DNA of 64,000 nt from NCBI GenBank assembly GCA_032718865.1, contig JALUTQ010000024.1, forward strand, positions 729,501 to 793,500, in the 5' to 3' direction. Each line of letters starts with the position of its first letter. Positions within the stretch are counted from its first letter, which is position 1. Made by a program: the position numbers and the translations under genes. The notes below the pieces were generated by a model that was not told the origin of the DNA, searched no databases, and saw nothing but the letters and a program-made list of their open reading frames with translations. This document shows, piece by piece, positions 45,545 through 56,758 of this stretch. The stretch comes from Tilletia caries (Eukaryota; Basidiomycota; Exobasidiomycetes; Tilletiales; Tilletiaceae).

Positions 45545-46846
45545 ATGCGCGGCGCCAACTCGATCAAGCTGCTCACGGGCAACTCGCACCCGGAACTGGC
45601 GCAGTCGGTGGCCAAGCGGCTCGGGATCCCGCTGACCGAGTGTGTCTGCCGTCGCTTCGCAGACCAGTCCGTCGATGTCCGCATCGGAGCCTCGGTTCGT
45701 GATGAGGACGTCTTCGTCATTCAGACCGGCAACAGCCCCTACCTCGACCCCAACGATGCCCTCATGGAGCTCCTCATCATCCTCTCCGCCTGCAAGACGG
45801 CATCGGCGCGCCGCATCACCGCCGTCATCCCGGCATTCCCGTACTCTCGTCACGACAAGAAGGACAAGAGCCGCGCGCCTATCACTGCAAAACTGGTCGC
45901 GAACATGATTACTGTCGCAGGAGCCGACCATGTCATCACCATGGATCTCCACGCTTCTCAGATCCAAGGGTTCTTCGATATCCCTGTCGACAATCTTTCG
46001 AGCGAAACCTCGGTCGCCCGATGGATCCGATCCTCCATCCCCGGCTGGAGCAATGCCATCATCGTCAGTCCTGATGCAGGAGGTGCCAAACGGGCGACTG
46101 CACTGGCAGATTCTCTCGGAGTTGACTTTGCGCTCATTAACCGCAACCGGAGACGGGAGTTGCACAAACGTCAACGCGCTGCCGCACTCGCCGCTGCTCG
46201 CGCAGCCTCTGGGGACGAAACTTCCTCTTCTTCTGCCTCCCAATCACGGCCCGATACGCCAGATACTTCCGGCCTGGTATCCCTCACCACCTCTATGGTC
46301 CTCGGCTCAGCCGGCCAGGACGGTGCTTCGGGTCAAGATCAGTTGGATGAAGCAGGCGGAGAAGGAGAGGGCGAGGCAGAAACCAAGATGGAGATTCTTG
46401 TTGGTGAAGTCCATGGCAAGGTGAGTCCTCCTTCTCGTTTGTGCACATATTCGAGTGTCCTCTCATCAACTCTATGACGCGTGTCTTTCGTATTGGGCCG
46501 CATGTTGCGCCATGGCTCTTCTCAGATTGCGATCCTCGTCGACGACATGGTCGACACCGGCCGCACCCTGGCCCTGGCTGCGAAGACTCTCGAAGAAGCC
46601 GGCGCCGAAAAAGTGTACGCGATCATTTCCCACGGCCTTCTGTCCGGGAAGTCGATCGAACTGCTTCGACTGGCCAAACTCGAGAAGCTGGTCGTGACCA
46701 ACACCATTGCAAATGCGGAAAAGGCCGTAGAAGCTGGAGGGAAACTGGAAGTGATGGACGTCAGCAATGTTGTTGCCGAGGCGATTCGCAGGACTCACAA
46801 CGGCGAGAGCATCAGCATGCTCTTCAGAGAAGATGGCGGTTTCTAG
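45545..46846 (+). CDS. Ribose-phosphate pyrophosphokinase (PRPP synthetase)
   Basis: It makes phosphoribosyl pyrophosphate from ribose 5-phosphate and ATP for nucleotide, His and Trp synthesis. Exons are 45545-46420 and 46526-46846 (398 aa). Motifs: [83 protein letters not shown] and the PRPP-binding loop [14 protein letters not shown]. Between the flexible loop and that signature it has an insertion of about 80 residues, Ala- then Ser/Gly/Glu-rich, without counterpart in bacterial enzymes. Such non-homologous insertions mark particular fungal paralogues (yeast Prs1 and Prs5) that act in heteromultimers and in cell-wall integrity, so this is probably one of several PRS genes. The splice site falls at the end of the insertion. 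Confidence 0.93.
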
Positions 46847-46913
46847 GATCCCTTTGACTCGATCATCGAAGAGTTCAACAATCAATGGAAATCCTGCAAT
46901 CTCATCTTCCATA

Positions 46914-47004
46914 CAGCAGCGCTCCTTTGGTGGAGCGGATCGAGACGCTGCCTGTTCCCGTGAATCGAGAGAGGAACATTATGAAAGAAAAGGCTTGGTA
47001 TGGT
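46914..47004 (+). repeat. Short dispersed repeat, copy B (possible structured RNA)
   Basis: It matches 19716-19805 (about 80% identity). This copy can fold well: CCATAC (46909-46914) with GTATGG (46998-47003) as an outer stem, GCAGCG with CGCTGC enclosing a CTCC/GGAG hairpin, and TGTTCC with GGAACA around CGTGAATCGAGAGA. It starts 68 bp after the PRPP synthetase stop codon, so it could be in that 3' UTR or be an independent RNA or SINE-like element. Confidence 0.7.
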
Positions 47005-47050
47005 CGATGATCCATGATCGATGATCCTCAGTGAAAAGGACAATTCTAAC

Positions 47051-47145
47051 CGCCGCGCCCGCGCGGTACCCGCGCCCGGGGCGCGGTGCCCATATGAAAC
47101 CCGCGCCCCCCCTCTAAAGCGCGGTAGAGGTCTGCAGACCGCGCC
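47051..47145. repeat. GC-rich block with palindromic CGCG-containing motifs
   Basis: About 95 bp of very high GC, containing repeated GCGCGGT / ACCGCGC units in both orientations (for example CGCGGTACCCGCGCCCGGG and GGGGCGCGGTGCCC). It can form several hairpins. Origin unknown. Confidence 0.65.
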
Positions 47146-48276
47146 ATGCCGAAGTTTTCCCTTGTCTATTTTAAGGTTACTTCATTCTCTCATCGTGAGA
47201 AACTTCTCTTGTCCGAAACCCCGAAATGTCCGAAACCATACGGACCACCACGCTGCCACGCTCGGACCCAGCGTCTCAAGCCTCAATAAGCCTCAAGCGA
47301 AGTAGCCTCAAAGCCTCACGCCTCACCGCCTGACCGCTACTGACCGCACGATTATTACTACTGACCAGAAGGGGATGACTGCCGTTTCACTATTTCCTCC
47401 ACTACTATGTACTCTCCAACCCGTCTTTAGGCATTAAACATTATGTAATGCTTGAAAACTGAAGAGCCTACTCAGGCCTCCGCGCCTTAGCGTTCCTGAG
47501 TCCGGGCTTAGTCAGACAGTGTACATAGTTGTAAATTATTTATACGGTCTTAACAAATACAATTTACCGCCGGATAGTTGGGGCACCCTGCTCTCGTCTC
47601 ATGCCTCATGTCCAAGAATGACTGATCCGCAATAATGAGTTCCCAACAGACTCTCGCAGCGCTCGCAGCCGCATCGTGCAGATCTTCCTTGTACTTTTTC
47701 CGTAAGGCGCTTGGGCCTTGGACGCGTGGCCATTTTAGCTAGTTTCTAAGCTTCGCGCCACAATCAAAAACTCTGAGCATTATTGAAAGTACATTATATA
47801 TGTACCCGGCGCCTGTCGCTGTCAGTATAGTGGTGCTGCCAGCTGCGCGAGTTACTTTACTCATATTAATTAGCCAGTTAGTTTTCATGCGTGATGACCA
47901 AAATGATAATCATGCAATAATAACTATGAACAACGAAGAACGATCAACGATCAATCTTGCTTATTATTGCCATTTCCGCCGTATGGTCGGGAAAATGATA
48001 CGGACACAGGCACTATTTGATTCGGACACAGACAACTTGATTCGGACACAGACATATACACACGTGAACTTACTCACCAATGCAGCTCCCACAACATACT
48101 CGGTATCGCGAATGATGATGACCAGGCAGTCTTTGAGGTCCAAACTCCAAAGGCATTTGTGGGACTGTGGCTATCATGATCAACAACGAGGCATAGATTT
48201 GAGGATTGAGAGAAAGGGAAAATCACATAAGGAGGCTGGAATCAAGAATCAAGTAAGATGGCAGGGATTTGGACAT

Positions 48277-50201
48277 TCAGGAGGACGGCCCTGCTTGGTC
48301 TCCTCCAGCTTGAGAGTATCGGTAGGGACAGTTCAGGTTACGGGAGTTGTGTCCCGCTTGCCCGCATTGCGAACATGTAATTGCGCGCCGGACACCAGTT
48401 CCACCTTCGGCCTCAGCGCGTTCGAAAGCCGACGGCAAGCGCTGCGTTCCCGTGATGGAGTTGATGCGGGTTGACGTGACGCGACGGGCTGGGGCAACCA
48501 TACGCTGAGAGATAGGAGTTTGTTCAGTCCGTAACTCTAACCACCATTGCTTGTTGAAGGAGTCCATCGGCAAAGGAAGCCCGTCATCCAAGTAGGCCTC
48601 AATCTGATGCGCGCAGGGAATGCCCATGGAGGCGGAAAAGTTCGAAGAGCATGGAGCAGATCCGAGGATCTTGAACCTGTTTGCGATCGACATCTGCTCG
48701 TACGCGAGGTTCATGGCGTAGGACGATATGTTACCTCGGACCTAAATCAGAACAGAGTCAAGCGTCAGTTTTCAATGGATCATGACCAATCAAGCTGAAC
48801 ACAACACACCTCGGCGAAGAGAGAAAGAGCTCCAATCCTAACGCTGATCGAGCGCCTGTCGTTGTCGATGACGTGATAGATCCCCACTTGCTGAAGGACG
48901 AAGTGATCATGCAGACGACGACCGAGGAGAGGGAGGTCGCCAACGCTGGAATTCAAGAATTTCTTGAACGAATGGTGCGCTCCTTCGACCCTCGAGCTGG
49001 ATGTCGAGTTCAGGTGGAGATGCTTATCAGTCCAAGCACTGACATAATGCTCCCTCCATTCGAGCAGATTGTTGATGTATTCCTGCACCTGCGGCAGGCC
49101 GGACAGCGCAGCGGAAAGAGCCTCGACCATGGTACCGTATTCTGTTTCATTACCGGCGCTGACGAGCTGGCTCCATGATTTGAGGAATTCGTGGAATGTT
49201 TCCTAGTCGTCGAAGGCAGGCTTGCAGTTTGTCGTGATATTTTTGTTTATGTGCCACCGACAAAGATTATGTTGAGCCTGTGGGAAGATTTGCTTGATGG
49301 CCGCTCCCAGAGCAGCATCTCTGTCGGTAATCATTACATGCACCGGCAGGTCACCTCCCATCATCGCCAAATACTCTCGCAACAACCAGACATAATCTTC
49401 CTCACGCTCTCGCGTGATCAGCGCAACCGCCGAGCAGAAAGTCGCATTGGTAGACGTAAGGCCGATGATGTGAACGAGAGGCATGCCGTACCGATTCGTT
49501 TTGTACGTGGCGTCAATAGTGATTGCGAGGGGAAAGCGATTGGTGAGAGTGATGGCAGTAGGATGAGAGAACAGAATGCCAGTCATTCGTGACGTTGTAG
49601 TTGTGAGGCGCTCCGATCGTACGGCGACCTGGTACTGCTCTGAGCGAAGAAAGTTCAACAAGGTCTCAGGCGGCTCAGAGCAGTGTGAAGCCTCCCGTCG
49701 GGCTTTGGCGGACATGTTGTAAATGTCGCGCGGCAGAGACCTCAGATTGCTAGGTCCAGGCTGTTGGAGGGCAAGGATTTGCTTGGGAGTTATGCCGACC
49801 GAGGTTTGTCGGACGATGTCGATGCAATCAGCATCGTTGAGCTTGCGCAGAGAGGGATGGACGGTCGCGACCGTGCTAAGGGCGTGATTATGAGTGTGCT
49901 TGGCCGAGTTGATGTCGTGCCACAGCCAGAAGGAGCCGTCGTCTTGTTCCTGGAGCTTCAGACGAAAAGGACAGCCAGACACCCTGCTTGATCGATTGCG
50001 TACTCTGTCGTCAGGCTTCACCCGATGGTTGTCTCGATGTTTCCCACCTCGATCGCACTGGTAGTAGACATTGCGCTTATCGTGGAACTTATACGAGCTG
50101 CCAATCACGAGCGCATATCCCCGTCTGGCTGTGAACGTGCGCATAGCGGCGACAAAAGCCTCCTCCGAGTTGTACTTCCCCTCGGGGGGCAAGAGACTCA
50201 T
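48277..50201 (-). pseudogene. MULE transposase with one in-frame stop codon
   Basis: Minus-strand exons are 48810-50201 and 48277-48741 (about 618 codons). Order of domains: an N-terminal FAR1/WRKY-GCM1-like zinc-binding part (residues 1-115, with YYQCDRGGKH and SGCPFRLKL, and HTHNHAL), the MULE DDE domain (ITIDATYKTNRYGMPLVHIIG; VMITDRDAALGAAIKQIFP; CRWHINKNI; catalytic Glu in SSRVEGAHHSFKKFL), a SWIM-like segment (SASMGIPCAH) and a CCHC zinc knuckle near the C-terminus (CSQCGQAGHNSRNLNC). Codon 333 is TAG (49203-49205), where relatives usually have Trp, as in FDDWETFHEFL; everything downstream stays open. TGG to TAG is one transition, so inactivation is recent, unless the stop is read through. 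The inverted ends suggest it was mobile until lately. Confidence 0.88.
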
Positions 50202-50229
50202 GATGACAATTGTTTCTGGATGACAGAGT

Positions 50230-51238
50230 AGGAATATCTATCAGCGCACATGATTGCAGCATAGCATGCGCTACGTAGAGTGATATAGGAGATACTCACA
50301 TAGATGATTAACTGTTTCGAGACTGGGCCAAATATAGTCGTTGAGCAGACGTGAATTCGCAAGTGCGTGATGATATGTGAGTTGAATTGCGTGCGTGAGG
50401 ATCGGGAACACAGGCGGGGTGCGGTGTCGTGGGTATGATGAATGCGTGAGCAACCTCAACGTTGGTGATCGGACTGAATGGTGAGGAAGGAGTAGATTCA
50501 GGAGTTGGGCTGCGTAAAGGGAGACCGGAGAATGGTGCTGATTAGCGCGCGTATGGCGTGGGGAAGTGCAAATTGGGATTGGAATAGTTCCTGATCGTAT
50601 ACTCACTAGTCACTGGTAAAGATTGATGAGGTCAAGGACCGGGTCGACGGCGATCGAGGCGCAGGAGACCGCAACAGGCAGTGACGAGGAGGCGAGGCGG
50701 GAAGCGGTGAGACGACGTGGGCGGCGAGCTGGCGAAGGAGCAGCGAGGCGGCACGGGCGACGGGCAACAGACAGCAATCAAGGACGCCGATGATCTGCTC
50801 TTGCGTATGTGTGTGGTTGAAACGATTGAGAGCACAGAAGAAAGAATGGAGTAGAGGCAGTGTCAGTGACGCGGGCTGCGCGGGGGGTGAAGGGTAGACA
50901 CTCACACGCGCAAAAAGAGCCAGATGCTTGACGAGGTGGAAACGGTAGACGGGCGCGCGCGACGCGTGCTTGATGAGTCGAGGAGCGCGTCGCTTGGCGG
51001 GCAATCTGAGTGATAGCTGGTTTGGAGAAGCCGCTGTGAGGTATGAGCGGGGGCAGCCGCCACAGAGTACGCGTCAGCCAACATGGAGAGAAGGAAAGGG
51101 ATAGCAGCCGAGGCCGGAGCAGATGGACATACTGGTTCTTGAGTGCTTGCTTTGCCTGTTCTTTTGGTGGTACTACCGGTCTGCGATAGGCTGCTCCGTG
51201 TCTGTGGGAGCTTGTGCCGTGGTGACTGGTTAGGGCAG
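50230..51238 (-). other. Non-transposase interior segment of the MULE with exon-like frames
   Basis: Between the transposase start and the right inverted end lies about 1 kb that a minimal MULE would not need. On the minus strand it shows exon-like pieces joined by good GT-AG sites (for example LIKHASRAPVYRFHLVKHLA spliced to EQIIGVLDCCLLPVARAAS). I do not recognise the product. It may be 5' untranslated sequence or a captured host fragment, as in Pack-MULEs. Confidence 0.35.
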
Positions 51239-51746
51239 TCACGTGTGTATATGTCTGTGTCCGAATCAAGTTGTCTGTGTCCGAATCAAATAGTGCCTGT
51301 GTCCGTATCATTTTCCGTATGGTCGCCTCACCTCTCTTGAGTGGTATCTGACTCTTGACGCTTGTTCTTTTCCCCAGACCACAACTACATCATGATCGCA
51401 TGATCAATCAATCAAGCCAGCATCATCTGACGCATCATTGCGCGGGACTCCCGAGTCCCGCACGCTCGGACCTAGCACCTGAAGCCTGAAGCTCAGGAAA
51501 ATTCAAAACGGGGGTAGAATAGGCAAAACGAGGGTGATCTGGGGGTAAAAAGCGGGTGCTCGAATTCGCTGTGGGTAAAACGATGGTTGCCTCAACTTGC
51601 CCTTCCGGCGATACAGTTCTGCCCTTGCGTCATCGGCCACTCTAAATTTGTAGTTCCAACAGTCTGGCTTACAACTCTCTAGATTCCTATACAACTAGAT
51701 TACAATACAGCGAAGATCGATACTTGGTGAAAATTTCTGCTTCTCT

Positions 51747-51845
51747 TCCACCACGCACCACGCACACCACGCACCACGCACACCACGCACCACGCACACC
51801 ACGCACCACGCACCACACACCACGCACCACACACACCACACGACA
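51747..51845. repeat. CACCACGCA microsatellite/minisatellite
   Basis: Tandem CACCACGCACCACGCA-type units over about 95 bp, ending in CACACACCACACG. It lies downstream of the 3' end of the LINE. Confidence 0.85.
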
Positions 51846-51962
51846 GGGCTCGACACTCGACCTCGACGACGGCGCACTCGGTCTCGACGACGAGTCCGAC
51901 TTCGGCGCCCCTTCTCATTGCTGCCCTAACCCTTCCGCTGCCTTGCTAACCCTCCTTGCCTA

Positions 51963-52275
51963 ACCTCTCCCCCTCTGCTTCTCCCCGTCTGCTGCCCTCT
52001 CTTTCTGCTCCCCCCCTTTCCTTCTGCTCCACCCCCTGTCTGCTTCTGCTCCCCCCCCTGTCTGCTTCCTCCCCCGTGATCCTTCTCCGTCTGCTGCTCT
52101 CCCTTCCCGTCTGCTGCCCTCCCCCCCCGTCTGATACCCTCTCCCCGTCTGCTGCCCTCCCTCCCTCCCCGTCTGATACCCTCTCCCCGTCTGCTGCCCT
52201 ACCCCAACCCCGTCTGCTGCCCTCCCTCCCCGTCTGCTGCCCTCCCTCCCCGTCTGCTGCCTTCCCCGTCTGTCT
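51963..52275. repeat. CCCCGTCTGCTGCCCTCC minisatellite
   Basis: An irregular array of about 15-20 units containing CCCCGTCTGCTGCCCT or CCCCGTCTGATACCCT, pyrimidine-rich on the plus strand, just beyond the 3' end of the LINE. Open frames across it are repeat artefacts. Confidence 0.85.
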
Positions 52276-52450
52276 CTCTTCTGCTCTCCTCTCTGTCTGC
52301 GCTTCTTTTCTCTCCTCTCGTTCAGAACAGTCTCATAGGGCACATCACACAGCGACAATTCGACGTTCCGACGACATATCTTCCATTACTAACCCCTCTC
52401 GCTGCTCTGTTAGATATATGTATGTTATGTATGTCGTGTGTGTATGTATG

Positions 52451-55400
52451 TTAGACACTGGATGTGGTTGCCTCGTATGCGAGCGTCACCCGAGCGAACG
52501 CCAGCAGCGCCTTTCCTCCGGAAATATCGTTCAACAGCTGGCTGTTCGTGAACGGTCGCCCGTCTCGATCCGATAGGAGAGGCCGATGTGCTGCAAAGGA
52601 CATGCAGGCCACGGGGTGAAGTGGGGCCCTGCGTCCGCCGCAACGGCAGAGCACGGTTGCGTCTTGGTGGTGAAATCGCTCGTGGTATTCGGCGAAATCG
52701 CCGTGTCCTGTTCGTAGCTGCAAAAGTAGACCTAGGTCCCGACGCGGAAGAGTCAGGAGGGGGGAAGCACGGTGGGTAGGAATGGTTACTCGCGTGCGGA
52801 GGTACCAGCTAGAGCGGTCCCTTATGGCAGACTCCCACAGATCATGCCAGGACTTTGATGCACGCTCATTCACCGACCTTCTCGCGAAGGATGTCGATGT
52901 CGCGGGTCGGTGCGTAGGCCTGCCACACCTAGCACCTTCCCCTGCGAGCTGGTCCGCACGTTCGTTCCCGTCCACACCCTCGTGTCCCGGCACCCAACTC
53001 AGCCACAATCGGTTCCTTTGGTCCTCGCCCAGCCAAGATCGCGCCAGCAAGTCGAATCTGGAGATAATCGGCATGCTGCTTGTGCCGAAGCCTGCCGAAA
53101 TTGCTCGTAGTGCTGCGTCGTTGTCTGCGTATAGTCTGATGCAGTGGTGCCCATTTTCACGTGCGTATCGCCACGCGAAGGCGAATCCGTCGTATAGTCC
53201 CATAACCTCCGCGTCGTAGACCTCCCGTGTTGTCCCCGTCTGCAGCAACTTGAAACCGATTTCCTCCCCATGCTGCCGCGCCGACCATCCTGCTCCTGTC
53301 CGGCCATCGTCGAGCCTTGATCCGTCCGTGAACACCACAATGTCCCCCCCGCCCGCTCTCTGACCTCCAAAACAATAAATTCCCGCCGCTGCCTGCCGAT
53401 CTCCTCCAAAGGTGGCCGCAAATCTTGTGGTGACCTGTTTGTGAGACCCCAAAGGAAGCCACCACGGCGAGGGGTCCCACGCGGTCCATTCGATGTCCTG
53501 GCTGCAGCGCTTTGCCAGCTGCGTGAGACGAGTCGAGAACCGTCTTTTCTTGCTGCGCGCCGTGCCTGAGGCGTCTAGAAGAAGGAGGGGAGCTTGTGCT
53601 GCGTTGTGGTCTGTTGGTGATGCTCCCTCCTCGACGCCGAAGGCCCCCGCTCTTCGCAGCAAGGTGTGGTTCCGAGCTAGGGTGGAAATGCGAATAGAAA
53701 ATCTGTCAATTGTGCGGTTGAGATAATACTCAACTGGCATGCACCCGGCCTCAATCTGCATGGCCATCGTGCTCGTAGTCCGCCACACTGGAAGAACCAT
53801 CCTAAGCGCGAAGGACTGTTCTTTGTCCAGCTGTTTCACCTTGGAGGCGACGCCTAGATTCCGAATGACCCGCGAGGGGGCCACTTCATCCGGTTGAACT
53901 CCTCCGCGGGCGCGCTCACTCGGTGGCCGATGAGGCTCTTCCCTTGTCCGTCCCAACCACCACACCGGCGCCCCAAACGTCATGATGGGCAGCACGCACG
54001 CCACGTACAGACGGCGGGCATCCTGTGCGCACAGCCCCCGTATGGTGTTGACCAGCATTCTCATGCATTGCGCCGCCTTCCTCGCCTTGGAGCACTGAAT
54101 GCTGACATGGCGGGTGAAGGAGAGTTTGCTGTCAAGGTGGTATCCAAGCCACCTGACTGTCTCGCCCGGCTTGAGAGGTGAGACAGTGCCGTCGTCAAGT
54201 TCGACCGAGGGGAGTTCCTCTGCTGCGGCGTCACTGCCTCGCGGTGCTCTGGGTGGGGGGAAGTGAATCAGTTCTCGTTTCTGTGGGTCAAAGCTGAGGC
54301 CCACACTTGTTGCCCATTGCTGCGCAGCTTGATAGGCGTGTCGGAGGGTTTCGCAATTCTCCTGCGCACTCAGAGACACCGTGTACACCAAGCCATCGTC
54401 CACAAATCCGATGGTGCGGACGCGACGAAGCACTGGGTCGGGGCTGTGGCTGCCGTAGAGACGAAGCAAGGGGCTGATAAAGATGATGAAAAGAATGGGC
54501 GATACTGGAGAACCTTGTGGGATGCCGGTGTTGAGCGGGCTCATCGGAGTCGTTTCGCCGTCCAGTCGGACTGCCGCCAGGCGGTCCGTCAGGAACGACT
54601 GTACCCACCGCACCAGGTGCAGCGGGCAACCAAGCTGGTACAAGAGGGCCACCAGGCGTCCCCCGTGAGTCGCATCGTATGCGCCTTTGACGTCGAAGGC
54701 GAGGGTGGACGTCGTATGTTGGATTGCTTGCGACCATCCGACCTCCACATCGTGGACGAGGGTGAGAGCTGCGTCGTCGGTGCATCGACCGGGGACGCCC
54801 CCAAATTGTTCGGGGGGTATCCACCCGAACTCCTGTGCATAAAATGTCAATCGTTTGGCAACAATCTTCTCCAGCACTTTACCCAGACATGGGAGCAGCG
54901 AAATTAGGCGGTATGAGCGGGGCTTGCTTGGGTCCCGATTGCCACCCTTCTTCAACGCTATCAGCGTCGCTTGGCGGAAGTGACGCGGATGCCAGCCGAG
55001 GTGGATCGCTGCACTCAACAGTGCTACCAGCGTGTCCTTCGCTACCGGCCAGACCCTGCGGAGGGTCGCGAACCCCACTTCATCTGGGCCCGCTGCCTTC
55101 TTGGGGTTTTGTCCGAACAGGGCCTGCTCGACCTCGTGTTCTTGGAGGGGCTCGTCTGGTTGGGTTTTGGCGTTGGCGGTGTGGAGGTCCATGTGCGGAA
55201 CGTGTGCTGGTGCTGGGGGAGGAAGTAAGACGTCACGTAATAGCTGGGACTTCTCACCGGTCTCGAAAACCACTTCTCCTGCTTCCCTCGCCAATGGTGG
55301 GCTGCGATAAACTCGTCGCGCCTCCGACCACTTCATCGCCCCAAAGATGGCATGCCCCTGCAGGCCCTCAATTTTTCTCGCGCGCCCATTTCCGTTTGGC

Positions 55401-56560
55401 TCTTGCGACTGCCTTGCGGAAGCGCTTGCGAGCCAGACTGTATTCCTCCTCCGCCGCTGTGCGGCGTCTGCTGCTCATGTATCGTCGCTGCGAGGCCGCC
55501 ATTGCTTGCTGGAGCTGATCGCATTCTTTGCTCCACCACACAAAGCCGCCGTGCCTACCCGAAGCGCGAGGTGTTGTCAGGCTGAGGGCGTTGTGGATAG
55601 CACGGTGCCATGTGGTCATCGCTTGGTCGAGCTCTTCTGCTGCGTTGTGGTCGTCCCGTAGAGCTTTGTCGAGGGCACAAGCCGCTGCTGGAGCAAAGTC
55701 GTTCCTCATCGACTCGAGCTCTTGCACCAGAGCTTCCTCGTCCGTTCTGTGCTCGCACAAGCGCCGATCAGGACTGGCCGCCTCCCCTCGGTCCGCCTGT
55801 AACGCCGTCCAGACCACTTCATGATCCGCGCCCGTCGCAAACTCCTGCCGCGTCCTGCACTCCTGTACCCATCCGAGCCGCTTCAAGGCTGGTGAGCAGA
55901 ACACTAGGTCCAGTGCTGCACCTCCACGTGCGCTGCCGATGCCTCTGGTTGGCGTACCCCTCTCCAGACCCAGACTCCAGCCGCCTGCCCCCATCCACGT
56001 TGACAACAACCTTCCCGCTGCGTTCCTTCTCCCGTTCCAATGCTCCGCTGCCCACTGACCGTCGTGAGCATTGAAGTCCCCCACAACCAAGATCGGAGAT
56101 CCCTCTGTGTCCCACCTGGAGCCGGTAAGGGCTCGTACTCCATCTGCCTGACCATGCTCACCCCTTGGCGCGTTGTAGACGTTGACCACCTGTAGCGGTG
56201 GCCCTACCAGGCCTCCCACCGAAACGCACACTACGTCGGATGTGTCCGCTGCAAGTAACTCTTGTTGCTGAGTCACCTTGAGTCGCTGCAGACATCGATC
56301 GCGCACGTATGTGATCGCTCTTGGTCGGACACTGGAGGAGGACTGTGGGATAAAAATTGAGTATGCTGGATGTATCTTTGGCACCCACAATCCCGTTCTG
56401 GGGTTCTTCCACACCGCTGGCTCCTGCAGCAACAACATGTCCGCTCCATTCTCATACCCCGTCTGCAGGGCCGCGAGAGTCGCCGCACCTCCTCTGGCCA
56501 CATTAGCCTGTAGGATGCGGAGAGAAACATCTCTCTTCTGCCTCGCTCTCCCGCGCCCGT
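52451..56560 (-). pseudogene. LINE ORF2: endonuclease, reverse transcriptase, RNase H (one frameshift)
   Basis: Order on the minus strand: APE-type endonuclease (about 55760-56520: ADMLLLQEP, VVNVYNAPRG, ILVVGDFNAHD, LDLVFCSP), a helical linker with WWSKECDQL, the reverse transcriptase (about 53900-55100: PDEVGFATLRR, YRLISLLPCLGKVLEKIVAKR, AFDVKGAYDAT, GIPQGSPVSPILF, active-site FVDDG in place of the usual YxDD), and RNase H (about 52850-53400: VVFTDGSRLDDGRTGAGW, YDAEVMGLYDG, LYADNDAALRA, WVPGHEGVDGNERADQLA). The endonuclease frame ends at KWAREKN-stop; removing one A from the run at 55372-55376 (T5 on the plus strand) rejoins it to EGLQGHAIFGAMKW of the RT frame. This is a single-base insertion or a programmed shift. 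The 5' start of ORF2 is not fixed by an obvious ATG. Confidence 0.87.
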
Positions 56561-56758
56561 TCCTTCGTCGTCTCTTCCTTTTTCCTGCTTGGGATACTCA
56601 CCGGATGTCTCCTCTCCACCGGTGTCTCCTCCCTGTCTTGTGTCCTGAGGGGATTGGGGGCGCGCCGACGTTGCGTCGCGCGTTGCTCGCCGCGAAGATC
56701 TCGAAGGCCCTCACCTGTCGAGCGCGGCGTGTTGTGGGGGGGGCGGTGGGTCGACATC

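Larger units (their letters stand above)
46847..47581. other. Intergenic, start of the transposon-rich region
   Basis: No gene. It contains copy B of the short dispersed repeat (46914-47004), a GC-rich block (47051-47145) and a set of AGCCTCA/GCCTGA short repeats (47270-47340) resembling those at the end of the 583-bp repeat. Confidence 0.6.
47990..51316. mobile_element. Mutator-like element (MULE), 3327 bp, complete ends
   Basis: Perfect inverted ends of 78 bp (47990-48067 and 51239-51316; outermost GGAAAATGATACGGACACAG) are flanked by the 9-bp direct repeat GTATGGTCG (47981-47989 and 51317-51325). The second copy of the host repeat has that 9-mer once, at 59298-59306, as the unoccupied site. 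Nine-bp duplications and long inverted ends are hallmarks of MULEs. The interior carries a MULE transposase gene on the minus strand (48277-50201) with one premature stop, and about 1 kb of other sequence (50230-51238). Identical ends indicate recent insertion. Confidence 0.95.
47582..51492. repeat. 583-bp repeat R, left copy, interrupted by a MULE
   Basis: 47582-47989 and 51317-51492 together equal the uninterrupted copy at 58891-59473 apart from a 7-bp unit near the start and scattered substitutions. It is non-coding, begins GGCACCCTGCTCTCGTC and ends near GAAGCCTGAAGC, with a GGGACTC/GAGTCCC palindrome close to the end. It lies beyond the 3' end of the LINE; the other copy lies just upstream of the LINE's ORF1, in the same orientation. 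Confidence 0.9.

Noticed and set aside
46914..47004. The structured repeat as a hammerhead ribozyme or tRNA gene
   Set aside because: The hammerhead CTGANGA core and a tRNA B box are absent in both copies.
47800..48474. Open frame starting at the identical MYPAPVAVS position in both copies of repeat R
   Set aside because: It merely crosses repeat R, the MULE inverted end and MULE 3' sequence; in the uninterrupted copy it stops shortly after.
51956..52576. Plus-strand open frame rich in Pro, Ser and Leu
   Set aside because: It reads through the CCCCGTCTGCTGCCCT minisatellite and then antisense to the LINE.
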